A stretch of DNA of 64,000 nucleotides, from assembly GCA_035048815.1 (NCBI GenBank), contig JAUCBN010000034.1, forward strand, positions 11,324,737 to 11,388,736. Reading direction: 5' to 3'. The stretch's first letter is position 1, and every line of letters starts with the position of its first letter. Position numbers and translations under genes: made by a program. Source of the stretch: Abelmoschus esculentus. Its lineage: Eukaryota > Streptophyta > Magnoliopsida > Malvales > Malvaceae. Shown here piece after piece: positions 23,060 to 35,600 of the stretch. The notes beneath the pieces are model-generated. The model was given only the letters and a program-made list of their open reading frames with translations, was not told the origin of the DNA and made no database searches.

Positions 23060-25393
23060 ATGTCGAAATCGATGATCGAAATGCCTCCAAAAGGTGGATT
23101 TAGCTTCGATCTTTGTAAAAGAAACGAGATGCTTGCGAAGAAAGGCGTTAGTCCACCATCGTTTAGGAAAACTGGTACCACAATTGTTGGCTTGATCTTC
23201 CAGGTTTGGGGAAAAATTAAATTCTGGGTTTTAATCTTTTTGTTCGTTTTACCAAGAAAACACGGATACCTGATTTTAGTGTATAGTTTAGATTCCAATA
23301 TGACTTTTAATCTGTTTGTCATTCTACCGATAAAGTTGGGTTTTTTTCCCTGTATTTAGTGTATTATTTAGGTACTCTATTTCGGTTTTTGGTTTGTTGA
23401 TAATGGGCAACTTCAACACTTCGTTTGAGGTTTCTATTGGTGATTTTTAGATTAAAGAGTAGGAGAAAGGAAGAATTATACTGAATGATTTGTTATAGAC
23501 ATAAAGAAAATTATTTTTTATAGTGCCCTTAGTCTTTACCCTGTTGTTCATTCTTCCAAGTGTCTTATGCAAATGCTGAAGTTGGAAACAGTCGAATATT
23601 GTACTAGTCTCTAAGATTTTGCTGAAGTGGCTGCTTTCGCTTTGTGTCTTTGCTGTCTTGACTTTAAGGTCAAGATATCTGTCCTTGCAAACAAATGATG
23701 AATCAAATAGAGTTGTGGGTTAATACCTGCAGTCGAACTTGGAAAATACCTAGAGACGTCACCATTGTGTTGTCAACTTGCCAAATGTCATCTTTTATTT
23801 CATCTTAAATCATGTGGGATGTAAATATGCAGATAGTTGCAGCCTTTCTCTCCGTATTTGTTTTGTATGTCTAGACTATTCTGTTTAGCTAAGTTCTAAT
23901 TCTGGTAAGGTAATACCATTGTTCTCACTTGAAATTTTGCCTAGGATGGTGTTATTCTTGGGGCAGACACGAGAGCAACTGAAGGACCTATAGTTTGTGA
24001 TAAGAATTGTGAGAAAATCCATTACATGGCACCAAACATATACTGTTGTGGAGCTGGAACTGCTGCTGACACAGAGGCAGTGACCGGTACTTTCTGAAAC
24101 TGGTGTTTAATATGGTTCTATGAATATCAGTACTTTCTTCAATTATCATGTTTGAACAGCTTGGTTGTAAAATGTTATATTTACAGTCTCATGTTACTGT
24201 AGCTAAACTATTGTCATGCTCTTAATCTTATACATATCCCTAGACATGGTCAGCTCACAGCTCCAGTTACATCGCTATCATACTGGTAGAGAGTCCAGGG
24301 TTGTTACAGCACTGACCCTCCTTAAGAGACACCTTTTCAAGTAAAGTTTTTACTGCTTTTGATATTCCTCAACCAACATGTACATAGTCTATAGGAAGCA
24401 TGTGATTCTAACTGCTTTGCAATTTGTCCAGCTACCAAGGTTATGTTTCGGCTGCTTTAGTACTTGGTGGTGTTGATGTCACTGGACCACATTTGCATAC
24501 TGTAAGTTTTTCTTCAACTGTTTGGCTCTTCAAAATGACATTAGCTTTTTTTTTCTCTATTAGTTTGGTTTCATATCACTACAATGGTTAAATTTTGCAG
24601 ATATACCCCCATGGGTCAACTGACACATTGCCATTTGCTACAATGGGTTCTGGTTCTCTGGCTGCAATGGCAGTATTTGAATCAAAATACAAAGAAGGCC
24701 TGACTGTAAGTTCACTGTTCCATTCTTGCAGTCTCTTGATGATCAAAGAGATAAAACATTTTCACATGTTTTCCAACTATAAGTTTGTTTTGGGGTAAAA
24801 TCTTTTGTAAGAGAAATTGTTCAGGCATTCATGTTAGAAAGTAAAATAATTCAGTGTATCAGTGTTATATTTTGATCTGTTGATTACGGGTCACTGAATC
24901 TTCTCTTTGCAGAGAGATGAAGGAATAAAACTTGTGACGGAGGCCATATGCTCCGGTATCTTCAATGACCTAGGAAGTGGTAGCAATGTTGATGTTTGTG
25001 TAATAACCAAGGTTTGTCGTCAACCACCAGCTACTTTTTGTTAGGAAAGCACATCATATGTTCATTTTGGTGTCAGTTTCTAATTTTATCGAGTTACACC
25101 TCAGGGCGGCAAAGAATACTTGAGGAACCATCTTCAACCTAATCCTCGTACTTACACTAGTTCCAAGGGCTATTCTTTTCCCAAGAAGACAGGTCAATGA
25201 CATTAAGCTTTACAACGTCAAATTGTCAATCCATTGTCACTAAATATAATTTCCGTGGTTACTATGCCAGATTGTTTGATTTCCTTTTCTTGTCTCCTTA
25301 ATTTCTATGGTTACAGAGGTCCTCTTGACAAAAATTACACCTTTGAAGGAGAAAGTCGAGATCATTGAGGGAGGAGATGCCATGGAAGAGTGA
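23060..25393 (+). CDS. PBB: 20S proteasome subunit beta type-7 (beta-2), 273 aa
   Basis: Eight exons: 23060-23203, 23945-24086, 24244-24340, 24432-24501, 24601-24705, 24913-25011, 25105-25192, 25317-25393. It is the catalytic beta-2 subunit of the 20S core, with trypsin-like peptidase activity, acting in cytosol and nucleus. The propeptide ends at GTT, making Thr40 of the precursor the mature N-terminal nucleophile (TTIVGLIFQDGVILGADTRA). Other family signatures follow: KNCEKIHYMAPNIYCCGAGT, HTIYPHGSTDTLPFATMGSG and SGIFNDLGSGSNVDVCVITK. Length matches plant PBB1/PBB2, and all active-site residues I can place (Thr1, Asp17, Lys33 of the mature numbering) are present. An upstream in-frame ATG at 23039 would add seven residues; the 23060 ATG (MSKS) matches the family start. 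No defects seen. Confidence 0.97.
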
Positions 25394-25399
25394 CAAACT

Positions 25400-26214
25400 T
25401 ATTTACTGAAATTGGATCAACTTCCTTTTTAGCCTTTACTGTCAAGGTATTGTTTATCAGTATTCCGGAATTGTTATGTTTTACCTAGGATTTTGTTGAT
25501 TAATGGATCTTTTGAGATGTTTAAACATTCTAGTTATGATATACGATTAAAATGGAATTATCAGTTGCGAATTTCAAACCACCCCAAGTTCTTTCTTTAT
25601 CTGTTTCATTAGATTTTGTATTCTGTGTTCATTGCGTTATCGATGACCATGCTAGATACATACTTAGATCGGAGGCACTTATGTTCATATGCTATTGGAT
25701 TTGGTTTGGTTAGCATCCAGTTTAGCCATGTAGCTCGTAGTGTAGAGCAAATTAAATTGAGTCTCTTGATTCATGATTTGATTAGTTTGTGAGGTACTTG
25801 GCCTGCTTTTTAGTTGGAATTGAAGAATTCTCATGTCAACCAACTCAAATAGAGTTTCAACATAAATAATTGGGTTCATTCAGTTGACTGTCTCTATAAT
25901 CTTCATTGAATCTTCTCTCAGTCATGAGTAGTTAGAGGGGGTTTCTAACGTGAGACCCCGAAAATAAGGCTATATCGAAATTTTTATAAACATTGTAAGA
26001 ATTTCGTATCGACTTTTTTATACATAACGAAATATTTACAAAAAATGATAAAAAAATTTGGTATATATAAAAATACTTACTGATTTTATAAGTATATTGG
26101 TATGTACAGAAAGATCGATACCAGAAAGATCGAGCAAATAAATAATGTTAGGATTGCTATGTCATCTAAAGTCCGAAGAGAAGATAGTTTCCCTTAGCTA
26201 TTAGAGCTAGTTGA
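25400..26214. other. 3' flank of the proteasome gene and AT-rich intergenic DNA
   Basis: The first 150-200 bases are probably 3' UTR. The rest holds no gene or RNA gene that I can recognise. Confidence 0.5.
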
Positions 26215-26420
26215 ATCTCGGGTGGATATTTGATTAAGTTGAGTCAAAAAATTGAATTATTTGAGTTAACAAGTCTTATTAATGACTCAATATTTTTTAT
26301 TTTTTATTCGAGTCGAGTTGTTAAGTTTTTATATAAATTTAATATAATTATTTATAACATTATAGTATTGATTGATTCGAATTTAAATCGATTTTCTCTA
26401 ATTATATAAGGTATATGCAT
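26215..26420. repeat. Word-rich repeat (GAGTTATTCGAGTT class), partial
   Basis: The blocks CTCGGGTGGATATTTGATTAAG, GAGTCAAAAAATT, TATTTGAGTTAACAAGTC, TCGAGTCGAGTTGTTAAG and GATTTTCTCTAATTATATAAG match the order seen in the elements at 45031-45477 and 47189-47644. The right end is missing. Confidence 0.5.
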
Positions 26421-26989
26421 ACATCTAAAGATATATATATATATTGCTTCATTTTTTATAATATTTGTAATGATATTTAATAAAAAGTGAGATCATCTAA
26501 ATTTTTAAAATATATTTATAGTATTATTTTTAAAGAATAAATTTTATAAGATAAAATATTGATTAGAGTTAAAGGGTTTAAAAAGTTTTGATGAGAAAAA
26601 AAAACTTTAAAAAATGCACTGGAAGTATAAATTGAATAAAATGTGAATATAAGAAATTAAATTATAAAAAGATTTTTTTAAAATGTGAAATGAAGGTATT
26701 GAAGCATGTTGTTTAAATTTGATTAAAATAACTTAAAATGAAGGAAAAATAAATAAATAAATAAATAAATAAAAAGCTATATAAAATTGAGAGGTTAAAT
26801 TTAAAAAATTAAAAATTCTTGTTAGAAAATATAAATTAAAGTTAAATATATATTTATAGATAATTTTTTAAATTTGAATTAAATACTATACTTAAAAAAA
26901 GATTCATCCGTATCTTCCCTTTTAATACACAAAAACCTTTTCCCTAAATCCAAAACTACATGATCCATTACATTTGATTCTTACATGTA

Positions 26990-27248
26990 GAAAACAACAC
27001 GTTGGTTGAATATTGTTGAACATCACTAATGTTGAACATCGTTAAATATTATTAAATTAATTAATAAAGATTAAAAATTGTAAGGACTCAACATATAATT
27101 AATAATTAGTTGTTGAATCTATCATTCTTTTATTAATTGCATGTTGAATCTTTAAAAATTTGAATTTTTATTAATTAATTTAATGATGTTCAACGGTGTT
27201 CATTGTTAATTATGTTCAATGGTGTTTGACGCACGTTGTAGAATTTTC
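26990..27248. mobile_element. Palindromic MITE (family 1), copy B
   Basis: The left end GAAAACAACACGTTGG and the right end CGCACGTTGTAGAATTTTC are imperfect inverted repeats. The arms (GTTGAACATCGTTAAATATT and TTAATTAATAAAGATT on the left, their approximate inverse on the right) run almost to the centre, so the unit is one long hairpin. It has the same block order as 1010-1258. Non-coding. Confidence 0.65.
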
Positions 27249-27249
27249 T

Positions 27250-29318
27250 TATCTAAACTCTTTTGTTCACTAACACTTGGTTCTTATTGAATAAACCAAT
27301 TATGTAATTATATCAATTTATATTAACTGTCACATCATCAACCGTTAATTTTTTAATGATATTAAATTAATTTGTTATAATTTTTAAATCGTGAGACTAA
27401 TTTATAAATTATGATAATCGAAGGACGTAAAACATAATTAGAGTATAATCAAAGATTATTTATTTATTTAATATTTCTAACTATATTTTATTTCAATTAT
27501 TTAATAATTATTTTTTATTTATTTATTTTTAAAATCTAGATACTAAATATAATATTTTTAAAAATAACTTTTTATATTTATTAATTAAGTATGTTTTTTA
27601 ATTTTTACATATAATTAATGAGTAGGTAGTTATTAAATAATTATTTAAAGATAAATAAACTTGATTACTTGAATCATTAATGATATAATAAACATGATTT
27701 CTCTAATAATTTTTCATGAACGAGACATCCTCTTTTGCTTTGGTGTTAACATGAACTGAAAAAAATTACACCAGAAGGCAAAGAATGTTTGGTAGTGACC
27801 TTCCCAATCCCAATCAACATCCTCGGACCAAAACAGTTCCATCTGCTCAGGATCAAAACCCTACAAATTCAAATTCAGATTCAAATTGTGTTCCAAATGG
27901 CAAACACAAAGCTCCTTAAGGATTATCAATCAAGGGTCCCACTTTGGGGAATTAAATAAGTTTGAATCAAGGGACAAAACCCTTTGATGGAGACTAAGAA
28001 GGCAATGATTGAAAAAGTCCAACCGGGAACAACAAAAAAATTATATTTAATTGAGCAAATAAAAGTTAAATTTTTAGTAGATTTAATTTACTAATTTAAA
28101 ATGTAAGAGAAAAATCAAAACTTTAGTTGAATTTTTTCTTCAAAATTTAATGGCTTACACCCTTGAAACCTAGAATTTATCGAGAAGGCAAGGCAACATA
28201 AATTGACAGGATTTCAACGACCAAGTCTTCAACAGTTGTTAGTACGTTTTAAAGATCCAAAGAAAGGGAAGTTGTCAAACCTTAGGACCAGTCTTCAGGC
28301 TGCTGCTGTTTGTTTGTGGTTGCTAGATTCTTTTGTCTCTCAAGATTCAGAACTTCCACGATCCCATTCTTTCAAGGAAAACCCAGATTGAGAAACCATC
28401 TTTTGGTTCCAAGTATGTCCTTTTTCTCATTTATTATGTTGTTTCTATGGGGAAATGAATGTTTTTTTTTTGTTGTTGTTGCTATTCTGAATGTTTAATT
28501 CAATGATTCTCGTTTTGGTTTCACCAAGTTCTTATTTTTTGGTTTCATTAATACCTGTGATCAAATCTTGCATAAAGTTGTTAAGTAGAAATGGGTTTAA
28601 GCTGTTCCAAGACAAGAACTTTTTTCTTTTTCAATGGCAAAGAGGCTGTTGGGGAAAAAAATTAGCTTGGGGTTTCATGTTGAGGGAAAACTGGATACGT
28701 TTTCAGGTGAATCGTGTTATTAAGAACAAATAAGGTATTTCTTGGTTCATTTATTTTCAGCTGCCTCCTCTTTTCTGCAGTTTTAATTTGTGGGTATGCT
28801 TAAATGGGAAGTTTTCAAGCTTGTTTAGCTTAATTTGTATGCTGGAAGATCAATTTCGAAACTTTGGGATTTGGTTCATAAAAAGAGTTGTTCTTTTACA
28901 ACTTAATAAGCTGCTTCTCAGATCTCGTGTTTGTATGTTGTGGTTGAAGCATAACTTCATTGGTAGAAACACCTTTCCTTTAAAGGAAATTTAAAGTTGA
29001 AATCATTTGTCTCCATTTCCAATGCTAACATAGAGCTTAGGATTTAGCAGGTAAACTCTACTGCTACATTCAAGTAATAGGTCAAGTTAGTGCTTGAAGA
29101 ATAACCAAGTTCGATCGTAAAATGTGATTAGCTGAGATTAATCCATCACTGACAAGTGACAAGAGAACGATTGGTGCTGATGTTCTGTTTTTGTGGTACT
29201 AATTTTTAGTCGACCTTTTTTCAGTATTTGTTATATCATGCTCTGCAGGTTATAATTTGAACTTCAAAGTTGATGACTGCATCTGGTGCTTTTATCTTGG
29301 TAAAAGTAGAATAAGAAG
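27250..29318. other. Intergenic DNA and probable 5' leader of the DUF707 gene
   Basis: 27250-27750 is AT-rich with no gene. From about 27770 the base composition becomes more balanced, and 28200-29318 has the look of transcribed leader and long 5' UTR introns (T-rich stretches, several GT and AG borders). I cannot fix the non-coding exons by eye. Confidence 0.4.
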
Positions 29319-32271
29319 ATGTTGAGCATAATGAGAATTTCCTTACGGAGGTATCGCTTTCTGTACTATTGTTTTATGGCAAACCGTTTGTCGGCACTTT
29401 TACTAGTTTACAAGGTGTCTGTAACACCAAAAGTGGAATTAATATGTGTTACATTCTTCTCTATTGCCCTGCAGTGGTAATGTATGGATACCAAATGAAA
29501 CAACGAGGCTTATTATAATGGTTTTTGCTGGAGTTATTTTCGGGCTTTTTTTGGGTGCATACTTCCCAAAAGTTTCATTGACGAAGGTACAATGGCGCTT
29601 GCAGTGTCCCATACATATCCAGCTGTTAAATGCTTCGTTTTCTTTTGTTTACTTTTCTCCCCTTTCTTGCGTTATTTAACATGGAATAATGAGTTTATTT
29701 CGATATGTTTAAATTTTGGTAGATGAATCTCCCGTCGACCCTATTCCCTTCAACCGATCTTACATATACTGAGGACCAATATTCTGGCCTTTCAACCCAA
29801 ACACTATGTAATGCTTTGAACACTCTCAAGGCTAATGAGGTTGCCTCAATGTCATCTTACAACTACACCGAGAAAAAGGTAAATCCTCGTTATTTCGATT
29901 ATCTATGCAGCATTACAATTCAGGAACTTAGATTGTAAGGTGTTCATTGTCTTGAAATTATGAAAATTTTAACCATGATTCTACTAAATCCCCGTTACAT
30001 ATATTGTTAATTTAGGCTGGAGAAACTTTTTGAATCTCCTTTACTCATTGCCTTGTATATTACTTTGTATATGCATCAACCTCTGATGGAGTCACACTGT
30101 TCTTTATACATTAAGTGATCGGTGCTTGGATTAGACTTTCCTTTTCATTATGTGATGGTTTTCTATAGTTAGTGTAGCGATTTAAAAAAAAAAACAATTA
30201 TCATCAACACTTACACGTTTTTGTGTGAGCCTGACTGTTAATCCTTAATTTTTCACAGATCTGGATTCCGACAAATCCACGGGGTGCTGAAAGACTTCCC
30301 CCTGGTATAGTTACATCCGAGTCTGATCTGTACCTTCATCGATTATGGGGTCAGCCAAGTGAGGTATGCATCTTCAACACTTCATATTGACACATTTTTA
30401 TGTTTCATTATCCTAGTTTGATACATGTCCAAGTGCGAACTGGTTGCCATCTAATGAAGGAGTTTTAAAATGTTGAATTTGTATTAGACATTCATTTTTT
30501 ACTCTTGTATTCTGATGAAGTTGAATAGAGTAATGATCATTTTTCTTGGATATAATCCGGGTTGATGGGTCACATTTGCAGGACTTAACCATTGTACCAA
30601 AGTATCTTGCAACGTTTACTGTTGGTTATAAGCAGAAAGACAACATTGATGCAGCTGTGAGAAAGGTCTGACCTCTACCACTGCGCACACGCACTTACAC
30701 TATATATATATATATATATACATATATTTCTGAAACTTTTGTTTTACAGTTTTCAGAGAATTTCACAATTATGTTGTTTCATTACGACGGTCTTACCACT
30801 AAATGGGATGAGTTTGAGTGGTCAAAGCGAGCCATTCACGTTAGTGTTCCAAAGCAGACTAAATGGTTAGCAACTGACTCCATTTTTCTTTAGAAATCTT
30901 GCCTGATTCTTGTAGGTTGCATGGGATTTTTCTAAGCTCCAGTTGTGTTTGTACTCAAACTCCTTAATATGTTGTATAGGTGGTATGCAAAGCGCTTTTT
31001 GCACCCCAATATTGTTGCACCCTATGAGTACATTTTCATATGGGATGAGGATCTTGGGGTGGAGAACTTTGACGCGGAAGAGTAAGTCCATATGTTCACT
31101 ATATTGTTTCAAGTGAAAAATATGTTCGCTCGACCTAAAATTAAACCCCTGTTGTTATCAGATACATAAAACTTGTCCGAAAACATGGTTTAGAAATATC
31201 CCAGCCAGGTTTGGATGCTAAGAGTGCTGGACTAACATGGGCAATGACAAGAAAGAGAAACGACAGCAAAGTTCACAAGTACGAGCATTTAGTCTAACAA
31301 CTTGATTGTGGTTTCTGCATAGGTTGGAATGTTTTCTTTGGTAGAAAGGTAGTTTGATCTTTGGTATTCGTTTCCACTCTTATAGGGATGCTGAGGAGAA
31401 ACCTGGCCGGTGTACTGATCCGTATTTACCCCCATGTGCAGCGTATGAAACACAATTAATCCTCTTTGTTAAAATGTTTAAGCATATAGCTAATTCTTGA
31501 ATCTTAGCCAAATGTTCTTGCATATTCTATGCTTAGATTCGTCGAGATCATGGCTACAGTGTTCTCTCGGGATGCATGGCGATGTGTTTGGCATATGATT
31601 CAGGTAAGCAGTGAGCTGCTTGTGTTGGATATTGTCAATTCTCAACTATACACTGTTTATGATAAAATTTCTCATTTAAAACACAGAATGACTTGGTTCA
31701 CGGATGGGGCCTTGATTTCTCTCTTCGGAAATGTGTCGAGGTTAGAGACCATCTTATTCCTCCTACATTAGTTAACTTTCTCCCATATACGTACAGTCTA
31801 ACACTGATTTGTCCATGAGCAGCCTCCTCATGAGAAAATCGGTGTTGTAGATGCTCAATGGATTGTACATAAAAGTGTTCCTTCTCTCAGAAACCAGGTA
31901 AATATTAACCCATTAATCGTGTCAGTACTATATTCATTATGCACAGTATATATAATTCACTTATGTTTTCTTTTTTCCACAGGGGAAAGCAGAGGGTGGA
32001 TGGGCTCCGGGGAAAGGGGTATGAACAAATATATATATATATATATGCATACACACCCAATGCAATATGTTTTTACACGCACATATATATATACATATAT
32101 ATGTGTGTGTGTGTTTGACGAGAGTTGTGCTAAAAGTTGGAAATTTTGGCGTGGCAGGTGAAGAGAAGGTGTAGGAAAGAATGGGCAATGTTCCAAGAAC
32201 GGCTAACTAATGCAGAGAAAGCATATTATGGAGCACTGGGAATTAATCCTTACAATGAAACGGCTAATTAG
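29319..32271 (+). CDS. DUF707 single-pass membrane protein, 408 aa
   Basis: Fourteen exons: 29319-29350, 29475-29586, 29723-29878, 30259-30363, 30582-30665, 30750-30865, 30980-31081, 31162-31278, 31386-31442, 31537-31603, 31687-31740, 31823-31897, 31983-32018, 32158-32271. DUF707 proteins, sometimes annotated as 'lysine ketoglutarate reductase trans-splicing related', look glycosyltransferase-like, but their reaction is unknown. One membrane segment (about residues 23-41, LIIMVFAGVIFGLFLGAYF) predicts a type II protein with its domain in the Golgi or ER lumen. The domain starts at DLYLHRLWGQPSEDL and includes VPKYLATFTVGYKQ, FHYDGLTTKWDEFEW, the acidic IWDEDLGVE motif, LTWAMTRKR, VFSRDAWRCVWHMIQNDLVH and GVVDAQWIVHKSVPSL. 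The N-terminal exon is short and its ATG is the least certain part. The gene converges on the TruB gene, with 419 bp between their stops. Confidence 0.9.
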
Positions 32272-32690
32272 TGGATATAATGTACTATTTTACACTAGCA
32301 TTACACTTTTGCAAATTCTCAGCTTTGGCTACAATAGAAGGTGATTTTAATTCTATCAACATATGTAATGTTACTTAGGCATCAATGTCAACATTATACA
32401 TTAGAAGTGATTGCATGAACTAAACTAGTCCCCGAATTTATATAAAATTTCTTTGTTTTCTCTAGTACAAAAAGAGGAGAGTTTCAAGTGCAGAAACATT
32501 CATATAAAATAATCGATGTTCATTTCTAGGATTGGAAATAGGTATAAGAGTTAACAAGTTATTTATTTTCTAGGATTGCATGGAAGTTGTAGTGATGTCA
32601 CTGAATTCAATGCCAAATGCCCTAGGATAGGTGCTCTCTGTCCTGACATCAATGTTATTAGTCTTGAAACTAGGGAGATGCAGAAGGCAG

Positions 32691-35600
32691 TTAGAAATAC
32701 CCTTTAGTGATTGCTTCTTCTAGTTCCTTGAATTCCCATGCCTCATCCGCTGAATATTCTCCTACAAGGAGGAAACGTGATTACATAACAAGCTATTGCC
32801 TCTTGAAACAAAATATCACTGAAAATAATGTTGAATTTCTTCTAATCTGACAAAATGAATGCATCCCGTGCTTAGTTTATTGGTTTTGCATCGTGTCATG
32901 GTCCGTGTATCGTAACAACGCGGGACCGGACGAGATGTTTTCTGGTTGTGCTTAACTCTTGGGAGCGGGATAGCATTAAGGGTGAAATACGTGCCGAGCA
33001 GCCGTCCTATCTTCGGATGGGCGTGTTGGTCGCGCACCACACTGATCGGGAGCTATCCCCGCTTCCCTGATGAGCCCATGGGAGGGCGAAACCAGTAAGC
33101 ATCGAGATGGTTAAGGCTAAACCTCGAGTATGTGAGAGACCTGAGGTGCCGCACGGGGTGGTTGTCCCTGCGTCAAAACTCTGACCCCGTGACAGATGGT
33201 ATCAGAGCGTGGTCGTGTGCTAGCTGTTGGGTTTGCCAAGCGCCCCGTTGCTGCGGAGCGAGTCATGTGGACGAGCCAGTGTAGCTCGCACCCTAATGAG
33301 AAGGGGGTGTTCGCGAGTGGGTCCTCTAGAAAGAGATTGAGACGAGGACGGGTAGGCAGGAAGCCGCAGCGAAAGTTCTCCAGATGGTCGAGCTGCAATG
33401 TGACACCTTGGTAAATGGGGTGGTTGCAAGTATACCTTTGCCTAGCATCGGAGGGCGGCCCCAGTTAGAGGGCGGGTTTTAGGAGAATTGCACACTAGTT
33501 CCTGGCTAATTTAAAGAAGGGAAAGAGTTTCCTCCCCATGCACGAGGGCGTGCATGAATCAGGTGGGAGAGATTGTCACGGTCCGTGTATCGTAACAACA
33601 CGGGACCGGGCGAGATGCTTTCTGGTTGTGCTTAACTCTTGGGAGCGGGATAACATTAAGGGTGTAGTACGTGCCGAGCAGCCATCCTATCTTCGGATGG
33701 GTGTACTGATCGCGCACCACACTTGTCGGGAGCTGTCCCCGCTTCCCTGATGAGCCCATGGGAGGGCGAAACCAGTAAGCATCGAGATGGTTAAGGCTGA
33801 ACCTCGGGTACGTGAGAGACCTGAGGTGCCGCACGGGGTGGTTGTCCCTGCGTCAAAACTCTGACCCCGTGACAATCGCAATTAACACCAAACTTCGAGA
33901 TAAAAGCTTGTTTCTAGGAGCATATCAACTACAATGATTGCATTCGGTTAACCGAATCACAGTATGGAAATCCTACATATTCTTTGATGAGATTCAACAA
34001 TTACAGTATTGTGGTAAAAGGTATTGTAGGTGAAATGCTCGCTCTTTGCCCCCCATTTCATGCATATTAAGTCCTAGCAACCAGTGCAAGGGCAACTTGC
34101 AGAGAAACCAAAAACAAAGATGATAAGGCTAGGCTTAGACAAATCTAACAAATCAAGATCTATTTGATCAGCACCAATCTATTAACATCATGATGAGATC
34201 TTACCAATTGAATCTCTTCGCAGAGCCGTCAAATGAGCACAACTGAAACAGTGAAGAAAAACGAGAGAAATCTCAACTCAAATGTTAAAGAGATAAAGCC
34301 GAGCTCTTAGACAAATTTATAACTTTTATAAAATCTAGAAACTATTGACCATCATTCCTCCGCCAATAAAAACCAGGGCTAGGCTGCAAAGCAAGGCAGA
34401 AAATTTTTCAAGGATCAAATTATTAAAAATTGATTACCTGCCCAAAGCCTTCCCAAAATCCGCACATAATGATCGGATATATGTTCCTTTTGAACATGTG
34501 ACCCGGAAAATCAAGTTTTGTCTGCAAAGACATCAGAAACTTTAAAATGAAGCTTGAATAATGCAATAGCAGTTTTTGAAGGGGGGGGGGGGGGGGGGGG
34601 GATGACAAGTACCTATCTTCTAAGCTACGTTCAATCTCAAAGTGGAAAATTGAAATTCGTCTTGGTGATAGTTCAACAGTCTCTCCTCTTCTTGCTTTTT
34701 CATACATCTTTTCACCTCCAAGCTAGTCATGATATCAACATGTGTTTATTATTCAATAAATTCCCAAGTTTCACAAGAAGCTGAGAAGAAACCAGTAAGG
34801 GTACAATACACTACATACAAAGGGGAAGAAGAATGGATGCCAGTTTTATTAAAACCTAAGTCCCCCATGCAGATGAACGTAACTTCTATATCTGTAAACC
34901 TTACCTTGATGGCAGAGAACATGGGAGGAACTTGCCATATCTCCCCACAGAAGGATGTAGCAGTTTTCTTTATGTCCTCATCTTTGATATGCTCCCAAGG
35001 CTCACGTTGAATAACCTACATAAAGATCAAACTGAAACTTACACATACAGCAGGCTTAATGTCCTATAAATAAATAAATACATGCTGAGATCATGCAGAC
35101 TGTCACTAGAGAAACATTAAAACAGCATAAATTGTACCAAGAAATGGCAGATCCTATTCTGATGGACTGACGACTGAATTAAACATACCGGTGAATCAGC
35201 ATCCCAAGTTGAAGTAGCCTCCCCTAAGCGAAAAACACCACTATATCCCTTTACCATTCCTTGGAATCTGCAATTGAAATATTCATACCCCCCTCAGATA
35301 AATTCATTTGGCGCATGTATAGAAATAAAATGTTCAGTAAGTTTCAAGCCAATAGGCCAGTAAAGGAGGGGAATGAAGCCTGGCTTTGGACATTGAAAGC
35401 AAAATAGCTAGTTTGTAGAATTCAGACATGAGATCAGATCAAACAAACCTTTCTACCAACTTAGTGGCTTTACCAACACATACAATCAATAGACCAGTTG
35501 CCATAGGATCAAGTGTTCCAGCATGCCCTACCTGTAAGTATGGTCCAAAAAGTTAAACTATAGCAGAAAATAAGTATAGGAGTATCCAACGATCGAGATT

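Larger units (their letters stand above)
32894..33874 (+). mobile_element. TRIM: miniature non-autonomous LTR retrotransposon, 981 bp
   Basis: Two 301-bp direct repeats (32894-33194 and 33574-33874) flank only 379 bp. Each repeat starts TGTCA and ends TGACA. Two bases after the first LTR is TGGTATCAGAGCGTGG, the standard primer-binding site complementary to the 3' end of initiator tRNA-Met. Directly before the second LTR is a purine-rich tract (AGGTGGGAGAGAT). The internal part encodes no gag or pol; the open frames here are incidental. ATCG occurs directly outside both ends, which may be part of a target-site duplication, although a full 5-bp duplication is not seen. The LTRs differ at about 18 positions by eye count, mostly transitions, so the insertion is not recent. 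It lies in the last intron of the TruB gene, antisense to it. Confidence 0.9.

Noticed and set aside
32894..33194. Cassandra-type TRIM with 5S RNA in the LTR
   Set aside because: I saw no sequence resembling 5S RNA internal control boxes in the LTR.
32816..33881. Several open frames of 64-93 codons
   Set aside because: They lie in the LTRs and internal part of the TRIM, are open on both strands, and match no gag or pol domain.
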